A DNA stretch of 64,000 nt from Methylaequor sp045563055 (GCA_045563055.1 JBJKUR010000008.1:138247-202246); one strand, 5' to 3'. Positions 1 through 9,218 are shown, counted from the first letter of the stretch. Notes: generated from the sequence alone by a model not told the origin. A program made the numbers and translations.

Positions 1-1
1 T

Positions 2-214
2 TCAAAAATTTTACGGGAAAAAGTTGAAAACAATCGTAAAAATATTGATTTTATAATTGGCAGTGATGCTGGCTTGGATAATTACTTTAATAATTCATTT
101 AGAAATATAGGATTTGGCAAACAAACATGGCCCCATCTCTTAGTTAGAGTAATGCTTATAGAACAAATTTATAGGGCCTTTGAAATTATGAAGAGGTCTG
201 GTTATCATAAGTAA
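2..214 (+). CDS. rlmH: 23S rRNA (pseudouridine1915-N3)-methyltransferase RlmH, 3' end only
   Basis: The frame is open from the window edge and ends in TAA at 212-214, giving the last 70 residues. They carry the RlmH C-terminal signature GKQTWPHLLVRVMLIEQIYR and end in a Tyr-His pair just before the terminal Lys. RlmH is a small SPOUT methyltransferase that methylates pseudouridine 1915 in helix 69 of 23S rRNA on the assembled ribosome. The visible part is the SAM-binding knot and dimer interface. The N-terminal half lies outside the window. gpmI starts 7 bp downstream, so the two are probably co-transcribed. Identification rests on the family motif and is firm. Confidence 0.9.
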   Translation, partial: SKILREKVENNRKNIDFIIGSDAGLDNYFNNSFRNIGFGKQTWPHLLVRVMLIEQIYRAFEIMKRSGYHK

Positions 215-221
215 AATCAAA

Positions 222-1724
222 ATGTCTAACAAAATTTTATTATGTATTCTTGATGGTTGGGGTTTGGGTGAAAATAATCCCAAAAATGCTATTTCGATGG
301 CTAAGAAAAAAAATTATGATTTTTTGGCCTCTAAATATGGCTACACACACTTAAAAGCATCTGGAAATGATGTTGGGCTTCCCAAAGGACAGTTTGGAAA
401 TTCTGAAGTAGGTCACACAAATATAGGTGCAGGAAGAATAATACTTCAAGATATAATGAGGATATCAGAGTCATTTAGAAGTGATGAGATAAAAGAAAAA
501 TCTATAATAAAAAAAATTATCACGGAGTGTAACAGAATACACATCATTGGATTGTTATCTGATGGGGGTGTGCACGGTCATCAAAATCATTTTTTTGAGT
601 TAATTGAGATTTTTAATAAAAATAAACCAGAAATTTTTCTTCATTGTATTTTAGATGGAAGAGATAGTTCTCCGATAAGCGGAATAGAAAATATGAAATT
701 ATTAAAAAAAAAAATTGAGAAAAGAAAAAATATTAAAGTTGCTACTGTATCAGGACGATTTTTTGCAATGGATAGAGATAACAGATGGCAAAGAGTTGAA
801 AAAGCTTACAAGGCAATTATCGAAGGTGATGCTCCAAAAATGAAAGATTGCATTTCTTCAATTAGGAAAAGTTATGAAAATCATGTTACAGATGAGTTCT
901 TTGAGCCAGTTGTATTTAATAAATATTCTGGCGTAAAAGATGGAGATGGATTTTTTATTACAAACTATAGGGCAGATAGAGTTAGAGAGTTGCTGAGTTC
1001 AATTTTTGATGAAAATTTTGATAATTTTTCAAGGAAGATAATACCAAAATTCTTTGAACCATTAAGTATGGTAGAATACTCAAAAAGACTAAAGAAAAAA
1101 ATTAGACCAATTTTTGAAAATGTTGAAATTAAGAATACTCTTGGTAGCGCTATATCAAAAAATAATTCAAAACAATTAAGGATTGCTGAAACTGAAAAGT
1201 ACGCTCATGTAACCTATTTCTTTAACGGTGGAGTCGAAGAGAAACTTCCTGGTGAAGACAGAATTCTTATACCTTCTCCAAGAGTTGAAACTTATGACTT
1301 AAAACCAGAGATGTCAGCTTATGAAGTAAAAAATGAAGTTTTAAAAAATTTAAAAAAAAAATATGATTTCATTGTCTGTAATTTTGCAAATCCTGATATG
1401 GTTGGGCATACTGGAAACTTTGAAGCCACAGTAAAGGCTGTTGAGGTTGTTGACGAATGCATAGGAGAAATTTATGATCAATGTATAAAAAATGGTTATG
1501 TATTAATTTTAACCTCTGATCATGGGAATGCTGATAACATGTATGACAAAACAAAGAAACTAGAATGTACAACTCATTCTTTGAATCCAGTCCCATTTAT
1601 TGTGTGTAAAAACGTAGAATACAAAAATAAGATTGGAAGACTTTCCGATATTGCGCCGACTATTCTTAAACTACTCAAAATTAAAATTCCAGAAGAGATG
1701 AATGGCACTCCTATTATAAAATGA
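222..1724 (+). CDS. gpmI: 2,3-bisphosphoglycerate-independent phosphoglycerate mutase
   Basis: GpmI interconverts 3- and 2-phosphoglycerate in glycolysis and gluconeogenesis using two Mn ions. The 500-residue length is normal. The first metal ligand lies in LDGWG (residues 10-14). The phosphorylated serine is S61 in GNSEVGH. C-terminal alkaline-phosphatase-fold ligands are visible in DMVGHTG (about residue 393) and in SDHGNADNM (about residue 434). The inserted phosphotransferase domain is the stretch carrying HGHQNH near residue 118. The stop overlaps the envC start by 4 bp (ATGA), implying translational coupling. No phosphoglycerate mutase of the cofactor-dependent type is seen in this window. 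Confidence 0.96.
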   Translation: MSNKILLCILDGWGLGENNPKNAISMAKKKNYDFLASKYGYTHLKASGNDVGLPKGQFGNSEVGHTNIGAGRIILQDIMRISESFRSDEIKEKSIIKKIITECNRIHIIGLLSDGGVHGHQNHFFELIEIFNKNKPEIFLHCILDGRDSSPISGIENMKLLKKKIEKRKNIKVATVSGRFFAMDRDNRWQRVEKAYKAIIEGDAPKMKDCISSIRKSYENHVTDEFFEPVVFNKYSGVKDGDGFFITNYRADRVRELLSSIFDENFDNFSRKIIPKFFEPLSMVEYSKRLKKKIRPIFENVEIKNTLGSAISKNNSKQLRIAETEKYAHVTYFFNGGVEEKLPGEDRILIPSPRVETYDLKPEMSAYEVKNEVLKNLKKKYDFIVCNFANPDMVGHTGNFEATVKAVEVVDECIGEIYDQCIKNGYVLILTSDHGNADNMYDKTKKLECTTHSLNPVPFIVCKNVEYKNKIGRLSDIAPTILKLLKIKIPEEMNGTPIIK

Positions 1725-2734
1725 GAAAACTCTTAATTTTTTTTTTAATTTTATTTTGTTTTGATGAGGTTTTTCCAAATGATTTGCGATTTAAAAAGAG
1801 ACTTAATCTTTTAAAAACACAAACAGTCCAGATTCACGATGAAATTCTTCATAATAATGAGGAGCTTAAAAAAATAAAAGTTGATATTGATAAAAATACA
1901 CAACAAAAGGTAATTTTTAATAAATACATTAAAGATAAAGAGTTTCTAGGACGAAGAATAGTCTTTTTACTACAGGATAAATTTTATACAAACCAAATTA
2001 CAAGGGTTTTAAGAAACCTCAATAATTCTTCAGAAAATGTAATAACCAAGCAAATAATCAGAGAGTTTTTTTTGAAAGAAGTTAAATTTGGAATAGGTGA
2101 GTATTTCAATAATCTAGAAAACCTTAAGGATCTAGATAAGAAACTTTCTTTAGAATTAGAAAATTATAAAAAGAAGAAAAAAAACCTAAAAAAAAAACTA
2201 GTTAAACTTGAAAAAAAAATAAAAGAAGTTGCTTCTTTACAAAAAAAGGTAAAACCTAACAAAAAATTAAAAGCTAAAGAGAGTAATTTAAGAAGAAAAG
2301 CAAAAAACCTTAACGAGCTTTTGAAGTCCACTGAGTCAAAAACTAAAATTATTTCTCGTATAAGATCTAAAATAAAAATGCCTGTTGTTGGTAATATAGT
2401 CTCAGACTTTGGAGAGGGAAAAGATTTACATAAACTTAAAAATGGATTGGTTTTCAGGGTAAAAGAAGATTCATTCGTAACTTCACCAATGAATGGAACT
2501 GTTGTCTATGCAAACAAATTCAGAAGCTTTGGAAATTTAGTGATGATTAAAGATGATAGAGGTTTTACATCAGTTTTAATAGGCATGAAAAATCTTCTAA
2601 TTTCTACCGGCAACGAAGTTCTTGCGGGAGAACCAATTGCTAAGATTTCTTCAAACGTAAAGAGTCAATTATATTTTGAGTTAAGAGAAAACGGCAAAAT
2701 TGTAGATCCAAAATCAAAAGTTGAGATTTTATAA
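1721..2734 (+). CDS. envC: EnvC-like murein hydrolase activator (degenerate LytM/M23 domain)
   Basis: The 337-residue protein has an N-terminal signal peptide (residues 1-19). A long charged, lysine-rich coiled coil follows (about 25-215), then a C-terminal LytM domain (about 225-335). In EnvC-type proteins the coiled coil binds FtsEX and the inactive LytM domain switches on amidases at the septum. The zinc ligands of active M23 peptidases are missing here. The HxxxD site is replaced by KNGLVF, and the HxH motif is replaced in QLYFELR. The position between gpmI and ctpA is the usual alphaproteobacterial one. The partner amidase is not in the window. Confidence 0.85.
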   Translation: MRKLLIFFLILFCFDEVFPNDLRFKKRLNLLKTQTVQIHDEILHNNEELKKIKVDIDKNTQQKVIFNKYIKDKEFLGRRIVFLLQDKFYTNQITRVLRNLNNSSENVITKQIIREFFLKEVKFGIGEYFNNLENLKDLDKKLSLELENYKKKKKNLKKKLVKLEKKIKEVASLQKKVKPNKKLKAKESNLRRKAKNLNELLKSTESKTKIISRIRSKIKMPVVGNIVSDFGEGKDLHKLKNGLVFRVKEDSFVTSPMNGTVVYANKFRSFGNLVMIKDDRGFTSVLIGMKNLLISTGNEVLAGEPIAKISSNVKSQLYFELRENGKIVDPKSKVEIL

Positions 2735-2755
2735 AAAAACTGCATAATCAATCCT

Positions 2756-2771
2756 TATATATATATATATT
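2756..2771. repeat. TA dinucleotide tract abutting the ctpA start codon
   Basis: A run of about seven TA units ends directly at the ctpA ATG (2772). It occupies the place where a Shine-Dalgarno sequence would be, and none is visible. It may supply a -10-like element or an unstructured initiation region. It is short, and its function is unknown. Confidence 0.5.
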
Positions 2772-4010
2772 ATGAAAAAACTTTTACTTATATTAATACT
2801 AATAATCTCCCCGTACCAATCTGTTTCTGAAGAAGAGAAAGATGTTTATAAATATCTAAATCTTTTTGGAGAAGCATTTGAAAAAATAAAAAATAATTAT
2901 GTAGAGGATGTAACGTCTAAAGATTTAATCGAATCTGCAATTGAGGGAATGCTTAGCTCTCTGGATCCACATTCTACTTACCTTAATTATGATGAACTTA
3001 ACGAGCTAAAAGTCCAGACCAAAGGAGAATTTGGTGGTTTAGGTATCGAGGTAACTTTAGAGAACGGGTTTGTCAAAGTGATTGCTCCAATAGATGACAC
3101 ACCTGCAGCAAAAGCTGGAATTAAGGCCGGTGATCTTATAACACACCTTGATGAGGAGCCCGTGCTTGGGATGACTTTATCAGAAGCTGTTACAATCATG
3201 CGAGGTAAAGTGGGGTCAAAAATAAAACTAACAGTTAATAGAAACGAAAGTGAGAACCTTCAAATATCTATTACAAGAGCAATTATTCAGTTGAAAGCAG
3301 TCAAAGCTAGAGTCGAAAATAACATTGGGTATATTAGAGTTTCTTCGTTTAATCAGAAGGTTGACCAAGAGATAGTCGATTCCATTAAAAATTTTAAAAA
3401 AGAAAAACTCATTGGATACGTACTAGATCTTAGAAATAATCCTGGTGGTTTATTAGATCAAGCTGTAAATGTGACAGATATTTTTCTAGAAAGAGGTGAA
3501 ATTGTCTCCACAAGGGGTAGAAATGGTAAGCAAGGCAGTAGATATAATGCAGTAAAAAAAGATCTCACTAACGGATTGCCTTTAGTTGTTTTAATTAATC
3601 AAGGTAGTGCTTCAGCTTCGGAAATCGTTGCAGGGGCTCTTCAGGATCATAAAAGAGCAATTATAATGGGAACAAAATCTTTTGGCAAAGGATCAGTTCA
3701 AACGATTATTCCTTCCGGTAATGATGTTGCAATAAAACTTACCACTGCAAAGTATTATACACCATCTGGAAAATCAATTCAAAAGACAGGAATTGATCCT
3801 GATATACTTGTTGAGCAAGCGGAATTAAAAAAGCTTGACTCTTTAAATAACAGAAAAGAATCTGATCTCAGGGGTGCTATTGATAATGAACAAAAAGTAG
3901 AAGAGAAAACTACGAACAATAAAAAAAATAGTGATGAAGAAACTGATGATTACCAGCTAACCAGGGCTTTTGATCTTATTCTAGCTTTAAATCTAGTTAA
4001 TAAGCCCTAA
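2772..4010 (+). CDS. ctpA: C-terminal processing peptidase, S41 family
   Basis: This periplasmic serine protease trims or degrades proteins from the C-terminus. It has a signal peptide (residues 1-19), a PDZ domain (about 85-165) and an S41 catalytic domain (about 175-350). The catalytic dyad is probably S281 in GSASASE and K306 in SFGKG, spaced 25 residues as in CtpB-type enzymes. The carboxylate-binding loop region GGLGIEV and the core motif LDLRNNPGG (219-226) are intact. The C-terminal 70 residues are charged and low in complexity. It lies in the rlmH-rppH transcription unit, 37 bp after envC. The adjacency fits joint roles in septal peptidoglycan turnover. Confidence 0.93.
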   Translation: MKKLLLILILIISPYQSVSEEEKDVYKYLNLFGEAFEKIKNNYVEDVTSKDLIESAIEGMLSSLDPHSTYLNYDELNELKVQTKGEFGGLGIEVTLENGFVKVIAPIDDTPAAKAGIKAGDLITHLDEEPVLGMTLSEAVTIMRGKVGSKIKLTVNRNESENLQISITRAIIQLKAVKARVENNIGYIRVSSFNQKVDQEIVDSIKNFKKEKLIGYVLDLRNNPGGLLDQAVNVTDIFLERGEIVSTRGRNGKQGSRYNAVKKDLTNGLPLVVLINQGSASASEIVAGALQDHKRAIIMGTKSFGKGSVQTIIPSGNDVAIKLTTAKYYTPSGKSIQKTGIDPDILVEQAELKKLDSLNNRKESDLRGAIDNEQKVEEKTTNNKKNSDEETDDYQLTRAFDLILALNLVNKP

Positions 4011-4027
4011 TTCATAAACTGATTACT

Positions 4028-4495
4028 ATGAATAAGAACTATCGCAAAGGGGTTGGAGTTTTTCTAATAAATGAAAATAAAAAATTGTGGGTAGGAAAAA
4101 GATTAGACCATAAAAATCAATATTGGCAGATGCCCCAAGGTGGAATTGATAAAGGAGAGTCGCCAGAAAACGCGATGAAAAGAGAGTTGCTTGAGGAAAC
4201 TGGGTTGAGTGCAGACTATAAGATTATTAGGAAAGCAAATGGTTGGCTAAAATATGACCTTCCAAAAAAAATGATTGAACAAGTTTGGCAAGGAAAGTTC
4301 CTTGGTCAAATACAAATGTGGTATGCATGTCTATTTTTTGGTGAAGATAAGCAAGTTAATCTGAACTTCACTGATAAACCTGAATTTTGCAATTGGAAAT
4401 GGATCGACCCATCCGAATCAATTAATCTAGCAGTACCTTTTAAAAAGAACTTATATAAAAGTATCTTAGAAGAGTTTGAAGACATACTATCTTAA
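4028..4495 (+). CDS. rppH: RNA pyrophosphohydrolase (Nudix family)
   Basis: RppH removes pyrophosphate from the 5' end of mRNA, exposing a monophosphate that stimulates RNase E decay. The complete Nudix box GGIDKGESPENAMKRELLEE spans about residues 38-57. The N-terminal motif YRKGVGVFLIN and the length (155 aa) match the alphaproteobacterial RppH/IalA group. It follows ctpA by 17 bp. Its stop TAA (4493-4495) overlaps the atpC stop on the other strand within a single TTAA, so no terminator can lie between them. Confidence 0.92.
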   Translation: MNKNYRKGVGVFLINENKKLWVGKRLDHKNQYWQMPQGGIDKGESPENAMKRELLEETGLSADYKIIRKANGWLKYDLPKKMIEQVWQGKFLGQIQMWYACLFFGEDKQVNLNFTDKPEFCNWKWIDPSESINLAVPFKKNLYKSILEEFEDILS

Positions 4496-4827
4496 CTGTA
4501 AAAAGGTTTATTTACGATTTTGAATTTTAATTGGTCAAGTTTATCAGGTGTGTCTTGTTTTTTAAAATTCTTAGAATCAACTATATCCTCTGTCAAAAGT
4601 GTGCATTTTTCTTTTAAAACTTCAACAATCCCTCCGTTTACTAAAAAAGATTTATCTAAATTATTTTTATGATAAATATAAACAAGTCCAACTCTTAGAT
4701 AAGTTAAAAATGGCATATGATTTTTTAAAATACCAAAATCTCCTTCTATACCAGGAAAAATAACCAACTCTACGTCTTCATTCAAAATTATTTCTTGGGG
4801 TGATATTATTTGAAAGTTGAAAGACAT
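4492..4827 (-). CDS. atpC: ATP synthase F1 epsilon subunit
   Basis: AtpC is the epsilon subunit of the F1 central stalk and couples rotation to catalysis. The N-terminal beta-sandwich is clear (FQIISPQEIILNEDVELVIF, GDFGILKNHMPFLT). At 111 residues it is shorter than typical 130-140 residue epsilons because the C-terminal inhibitory helices are largely missing. This is common in alphaproteobacteria. It is the last gene of atpHAGDC, and its stop is directly adjacent to the atpD start codon boundary at 4828. It converges on rppH with shared stop bases. Confidence 0.9.
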   Translation of the reverse strand: MSFNFQIISPQEIILNEDVELVIFPGIEGDFGILKNHMPFLTYLRVGLVYIYHKNNLDKSFLVNGGIVEVLKEKCTLLTEDIVDSKNFKKQDTPDKLDQLKFKIVNKPFYS

Positions 4828-6240
4828 TTAATTATCAATCTTTTTAGACTTTTCAATTGCTTCTTCTATGGTACCGACCATATAAAAAGCCGACTCTGGT
4901 ATATCATCGTAATCCCCCTCAACCAAACCTTTGAAACCCTTAATGGTATCTTGAAGGCCAACAAAAACTCCAGGAGATCCTGTAAACACCTCTGCAACAT
5001 GAAAAGGTTGAGATAGGAACCTTTGAATTTTTCTAGCTCTATCTACGACAAGTCTGTCTTCCTCAGATAGCTCATCCATTCCTAAGATAGCAATAATATC
5101 TTGAAGTGATTTATATTTTTGAAGAGTTTCTTGCACTTTTCTTGCAACAGAATAATGCTCTTCACCAATAACCCTTGGATCTAAAATTCTAGACGTAGAA
5201 TCAAGTGGATCAACGGCTGGGTAGATTCCTAGTTCAGCAATCTGTCTTGAAAGGACTGTGGTTGCATCAAGATGTGCAAATGAAGTAGCTGGAGCTGGAT
5301 CTGTTAAATCGTCAGCAGGAACATATATTGCTTGTACAGATGTTATGGAACCCTTATTTGTGGATGTGATTCTTTCTTGAAGAGCACCCATATCTGTTGA
5401 CAAAGTAGGTTGATAACCTACTGCTGATGGAATTCTACCTAATAATGCAGACACTTCAGAGCCAGCTTGTGTGAATCTAAAAATGTTGTCTACGAATAAA
5501 AGTACATCTTGACCTTCTTCATCTCTAAAGTATTCTGCCAATGTTAACCCAGTGAGTGCTACTCTTGCTCTAGCTCCAGGTGGCTCATTCATTTGTCCAT
5601 AAACCAATGCCGCTTTTGAGTCATCTCCATCAAGTTGGATAACACCTGATTCAATCATTTCATAATACAGATCGTTGCCCTCTCTAGTTCTTTCTCCAAC
5701 TCCAGCAAATACAGAATATCCACCATGCCCTTTGGCAATATTATTTATAAGTTCCATGATTAATACGGTTTTTCCAACACCTGCCCCACCAAACAAACCA
5801 ATTTTTCCTCCTTTTGAATATGGCGCTAGTAAGTCAACAACTTTGATTCCAGTTACTAAAACTTCGGTTTCAGTTGATTGATCTGTAAACTCTGGGGCAT
5901 CTCTATGAATGGGTGACCTTAATTTTGTTTTAAGAGGACCTCTTTCATCGACTGGCTCCCCAACAACATTCAAAATTCTACCAAGGGTTTCTGGCCCAAC
6001 AGGAACTGAGATTGGACTTCCTGTATCTAAAACTTTTTGTCCTCTAATTAAGCCATCGGTAGAATCCATAGCTATTGTTCTAACGGTATTTTCTCCTAAA
6101 TGTTGAGCTACTTCTAAGACCAGATCTTTGCCTTCATGTTTAATAATAAGAGCATCTAAAATTTGCGGTAAGTTTTCATCGAAACTTACGTCAACAACTG
6201 CCCCTAAAACTTGTTTGATTTTCCCCTCATTCTTATTCAT
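4828..6240 (-). CDS. atpD: ATP synthase F1 beta subunit
   Basis: AtpD is the catalytic subunit of the F1 hexamer, where ATP is made at the alpha/beta interface. The Walker A motif GGAGVGKT is at residues 151-158 and the catalytic GERTREG loop follows. The ATP-synthase signature PAVDPLDSTSR is near residue 345. The length of 470 aa is typical. A strong Shine-Dalgarno (TTAAGGAGAATAATTA before ATG) precedes it, in keeping with the high expression expected. It lies between atpG (19 bp upstream) and atpC. Confidence 0.98.
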   Translation of the reverse strand: MNKNEGKIKQVLGAVVDVSFDENLPQILDALIIKHEGKDLVLEVAQHLGENTVRTIAMDSTDGLIRGQKVLDTGSPISVPVGPETLGRILNVVGEPVDERGPLKTKLRSPIHRDAPEFTDQSTETEVLVTGIKVVDLLAPYSKGGKIGLFGGAGVGKTVLIMELINNIAKGHGGYSVFAGVGERTREGNDLYYEMIESGVIQLDGDDSKAALVYGQMNEPPGARARVALTGLTLAEYFRDEEGQDVLLFVDNIFRFTQAGSEVSALLGRIPSAVGYQPTLSTDMGALQERITSTNKGSITSVQAIYVPADDLTDPAPATSFAHLDATTVLSRQIAELGIYPAVDPLDSTSRILDPRVIGEEHYSVARKVQETLQKYKSLQDIIAILGMDELSEEDRLVVDRARKIQRFLSQPFHVAEVFTGSPGVFVGLQDTIKGFKGLVEGDYDDIPESAFYMVGTIEEAIEKSKKIDN

Positions 6241-6259
6241 TAATTATTCTCCTTAAATG

Positions 6260-7123
6260 TTAAACTGCTTCTGCACCTGATATTATTTCAATTAATTCAC
6301 TTGTTATTAAAGCTTGTCTTGATCTATTATAAAATAGTGTCAGATTATCAATCATATCATTTGCATTCCTGGTGGCATTATCCATTGCTGTCATTCTTGA
6401 ACCTTGTTCACTTGCAAGATTTTCAAGAAGAGCTCTGTGAATCTGTATTGCAATATTTCTAGGTATAATTTCATTAAGAATAACTTCCTCGTCCGGCTCA
6501 AAGTCATAGGATGCATTCAAGCTCTCTGTTTTTTCTTTATTATCCAAAGGTAGTATTTGAAAAGATTCAACATTTTGAGAAATTGCGCTTTGGAACTTTG
6601 TATATACCAGATGACATTCATCAATTTTATTTTCTAGAAACAACTCTATTATTTTATCACGGATTGAGCTAGCCAGATCGAATTTTATCGAGGGATTAGC
6701 AATATCTGAAAAAAAGTTTACAATTGAGTTTTCACAACTTCTTTTTAATGAAAAATATGCTTTTTTTCCTACAAAAATATAGCTGAGGTTTTTACCTTCA
6801 CTAGATAATTGTTCTGATAATTTTTTGGAAAATTTAATTATTGATCCATTAAAACCTCCACATAACCCTCTATCTGCCGAACAAATTATAAGTAGAACAT
6901 TCTTATTTTCACTTCTGCTCCCAAATTTAAAATTCTGATTTTTTTTATTATTTACTAATGAAGAAACAATTTCATCCATCTTATCGGCATATGGTCTAGT
7001 TTGTTCAGCATTATCTTGAGCTCTTTTTAGTTTGGCAGCAGCAACCATCTTCATAGCAGAAGTAATTTTTTTAGTGGACTTGACACTTGATATCCTGTTT
7101 CTTAGATCCTTAAGACTTGGCAT
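6260..7123 (-). CDS. atpG: ATP synthase F1 gamma subunit
   Basis: AtpG is the rotating central shaft of F1. The N-terminal helix signature MPSLKDLRNRISSVKSTKKI and the C-terminal helix (NRSRQALITSELIEIISGAEA) are both present, with the usual length of about 287 aa. Two adjacent ATG codons exist (7126 and 7123). I chose the second because the family begins MPSLKDLR; the alternative adds one methionine. The start overlaps the end of atpA by 14 bp, a coupling typical of this operon. Confidence 0.96.
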   Translation of the reverse strand: MPSLKDLRNRISSVKSTKKITSAMKMVAAAKLKRAQDNAEQTRPYADKMDEIVSSLVNNKKNQNFKFGSRSENKNVLLIICSADRGLCGGFNGSIIKFSKKLSEQLSSEGKNLSYIFVGKKAYFSLKRSCENSIVNFFSDIANPSIKFDLASSIRDKIIELFLENKIDECHLVYTKFQSAISQNVESFQILPLDNKEKTESLNASYDFEPDEEVILNEIIPRNIAIQIHRALLENLASEQGSRMTAMDNATRNANDMIDNLTLFYNRSRQALITSELIEIISGAEAV

Positions 7124-8660
7124 CATTTTCCTCTAAAAACTTTTTTGTATAATCTTCTAAAAATTTTTTTAACTCCACCTCAAGATTCTCATCGAGTGCT
7201 TTTTCTTTTGCAATTTTGGCAAGAATTTGTTTTCCATCTGATCTTAATTTTTCAAGTAAAAATTCTTCAAATCGTGTAATTTTAGATAATTCAATATTAT
7301 CTAGATAACCTTTAACTCCTGAGTAGATAACAACTACTTGTTCTTCGACTTTCAATGGAGTGTATTGAGGTTGCTTAAGAATTTCTGTTAATCTTCTACC
7401 TCTTTCTAACAAGTTTCTAGTTGACTGATCTAAATCGGATGCAAATTGAGAAAATGCTTCCATTTCTCTAAATTGTGCAAGGTCAAGTTTTATAGAGCCA
7501 GAAACTTGTTTCATTGCTTTAATTTGAGCAGCAGAGCCAACTCTACTAACTGAGAGCCCAACATTAACAGCTGGCCTGATGCCTTTGAAAAATAATTCAG
7601 TTTCTAAAAAAATTTGTCCATCAGTTATCGAGATAACATTAGTTGGAATATATGCAGAGACATCGCCAGCTTGAGTTTCGATAACGGGAAGTGAAGTCAA
7701 TGAACCAGAGCCACTTGCATCACCCATTTTAGCAGCTCTTTCTAATAATCTGGAATGGATATAAAATACATCACCAGGAAAGGCTTCTCGACCCGGGGGT
7801 CTTCTAAGTAATAGAGACATTTGACGGTAAGCTACAGCTTGTTTGGAGAGATCATCATAAAAAATAACAGCATGCATACCATTATCTCGAAAGTATTCTC
7901 CCATAGCACAGCCTGTATATGGAGCTAAAAATTGAAGTGGTGCAGGATCAGAGGCTGTTGCCGCAACAACAATAGAGTATTTCATAGCATCATTATCTTC
8001 GAGTGTTTTGACGATCTGCGCGACAGTCGATCTTTTTTGTCCAATAGACACATAAATACAATATAGTTTGTTTGATTCATCGTCAGATTTATTGATTTCT
8101 TTTTGATTAATAATTGTATCAACTATCACAGAAGTTTTACCGGTTTGTCTATCTCCAATTATTAGTTCTCTTTGACCTCTTCCTATTGGAATTAGACTGT
8201 CGATGGCTTTGATTCCCGTTTGCATTGGTTCATGAACTGATTTTCTGGGTATGATTCCTGGAGCCTTAAGTTCAGCTCTTCTATATTTAACATCTTTTAG
8301 GGGACCTTTCCCATCTATAGGGTTTCCAAGACCATCAACAACTCTACCTAATAAAGACTTACCTGTTGGAACTTCTACTATAGATTCAGTCCTTTTTACA
8401 ATATCACCCTCTTTAATTGATTTATCACTTCCAAAAATAACAACGCCCACGTTATCATCCTCTAAATTAAGCGCCATTCCCTTAACTTTTCCAGGAAACT
8501 CAACCATTTCTCCAGCTTGAACATTGTCCAGGCCATATACTCTTGCTATTCCGTCTCCAACTGTAAGAACGGTTCCAACCTCCGAAATTTTTGGATCCTC
8601 TCCTAAATCTTTGATTTCCGATTTAAGTATTGCTGATATTTCAGATGCATCGATTGTCAT
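7110..8660 (-). CDS. atpA: ATP synthase F1 alpha subunit
   Basis: AtpA is the non-catalytic nucleotide-binding subunit of F1. Walker A is GDRQTGKT (residues 169-176), and the family signature PAVNVGLSVSRVGSAAQ is near residue 365. At 516 residues it is full length. An AAGGATATCTTA sequence just before the ATG gives a Shine-Dalgarno. It is the second gene of the F1 operon after atpH (15 bp gap). No F0 genes (a, b, c) are adjacent, which is the alphaproteobacterial arrangement. Confidence 0.98.
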   Translation of the reverse strand: MTIDASEISAILKSEIKDLGEDPKISEVGTVLTVGDGIARVYGLDNVQAGEMVEFPGKVKGMALNLEDDNVGVVIFGSDKSIKEGDIVKRTESIVEVPTGKSLLGRVVDGLGNPIDGKGPLKDVKYRRAELKAPGIIPRKSVHEPMQTGIKAIDSLIPIGRGQRELIIGDRQTGKTSVIVDTIINQKEINKSDDESNKLYCIYVSIGQKRSTVAQIVKTLEDNDAMKYSIVVAATASDPAPLQFLAPYTGCAMGEYFRDNGMHAVIFYDDLSKQAVAYRQMSLLLRRPPGREAFPGDVFYIHSRLLERAAKMGDASGSGSLTSLPVIETQAGDVSAYIPTNVISITDGQIFLETELFFKGIRPAVNVGLSVSRVGSAAQIKAMKQVSGSIKLDLAQFREMEAFSQFASDLDQSTRNLLERGRRLTEILKQPQYTPLKVEEQVVVIYSGVKGYLDNIELSKITRFEEFLLEKLRSDGKQILAKIAKEKALDENLEVELKKFLEDYTKKFLEENDAKS

Positions 8661-8675
8661 TAAGATATCCTTTCG

Positions 8676-9218
8676 TTAGGTTTTAAAGTTAGTGAGCTTT
8701 GATTTGATTGAATTATCAATCATCATTGATTTTATTTTTATGATTATACCCCCTATAATATCTTTTTTTACTATTTTTTTTAGTTTGATTTTGATATTTA
8801 GTGAATTCATAAGTTTCTCTTTAATAGAATCTTGAGCTTTCTGGGTTAGAGCTTCCGAGGTAATAACTTCAACTTCTGTCAAACCATTTTCCTCATCTAT
8901 AATTTTATTAAATTCTTTAAAAATTTTTTGATAATATAGAATTTTTCTATGTTTTGTAAGTACGTTTATAAATCCCATAAAACATTCATTATACTCGGCT
9001 TTTGAACAAATTTTTGTAAGTACTTTTGATTTTTTATTTGCATTTATGAGTGGGTTTGAAATAAATCGAAAGAAAGGATCTGAATTTTTAATTAAATCAC
9101 ATAATTCTGCAAAATTTTTGTTGATTTGTTCAAGCTCTTTCTTATTAGATGACGAGAGGATCAGAGCTTTTGCGTATCTATTACAAATCTCATTGGTGTA
9201 TTGTGAATTCTTTGTCAA
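8676..9218 (-). CDS. atpH: ATP synthase F1 delta subunit
   Basis: The delta subunit joins F1 to the peripheral stalk. The N-terminal helical domain (NRYAKALI) and the C-terminal segment (VEVITSEALTQ, KDIIGGIIIKIKSMMIDNSIKSKL) are diagnostic. The length is 180 aa. The start is a TTG at 9218, preceded by AAGG seven bases upstream. No in-frame ATG is available nearby, so a weak start codon opens the operon. It lies 67 bp after the priA stop on the same strand, and that gap would hold any operon promoter. Confidence 0.92.
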   Translation of the reverse strand: MTKNSQYTNEICNRYAKALILSSSNKKELEQINKNFAELCDLIKNSDPFFRFISNPLINANKKSKVLTKICSKAEYNECFMGFINVLTKHRKILYYQKIFKEFNKIIDEENGLTEVEVITSEALTQKAQDSIKEKLMNSLNIKIKLKKIVKKDIIGGIIIKIKSMMIDNSIKSKLTNFKT

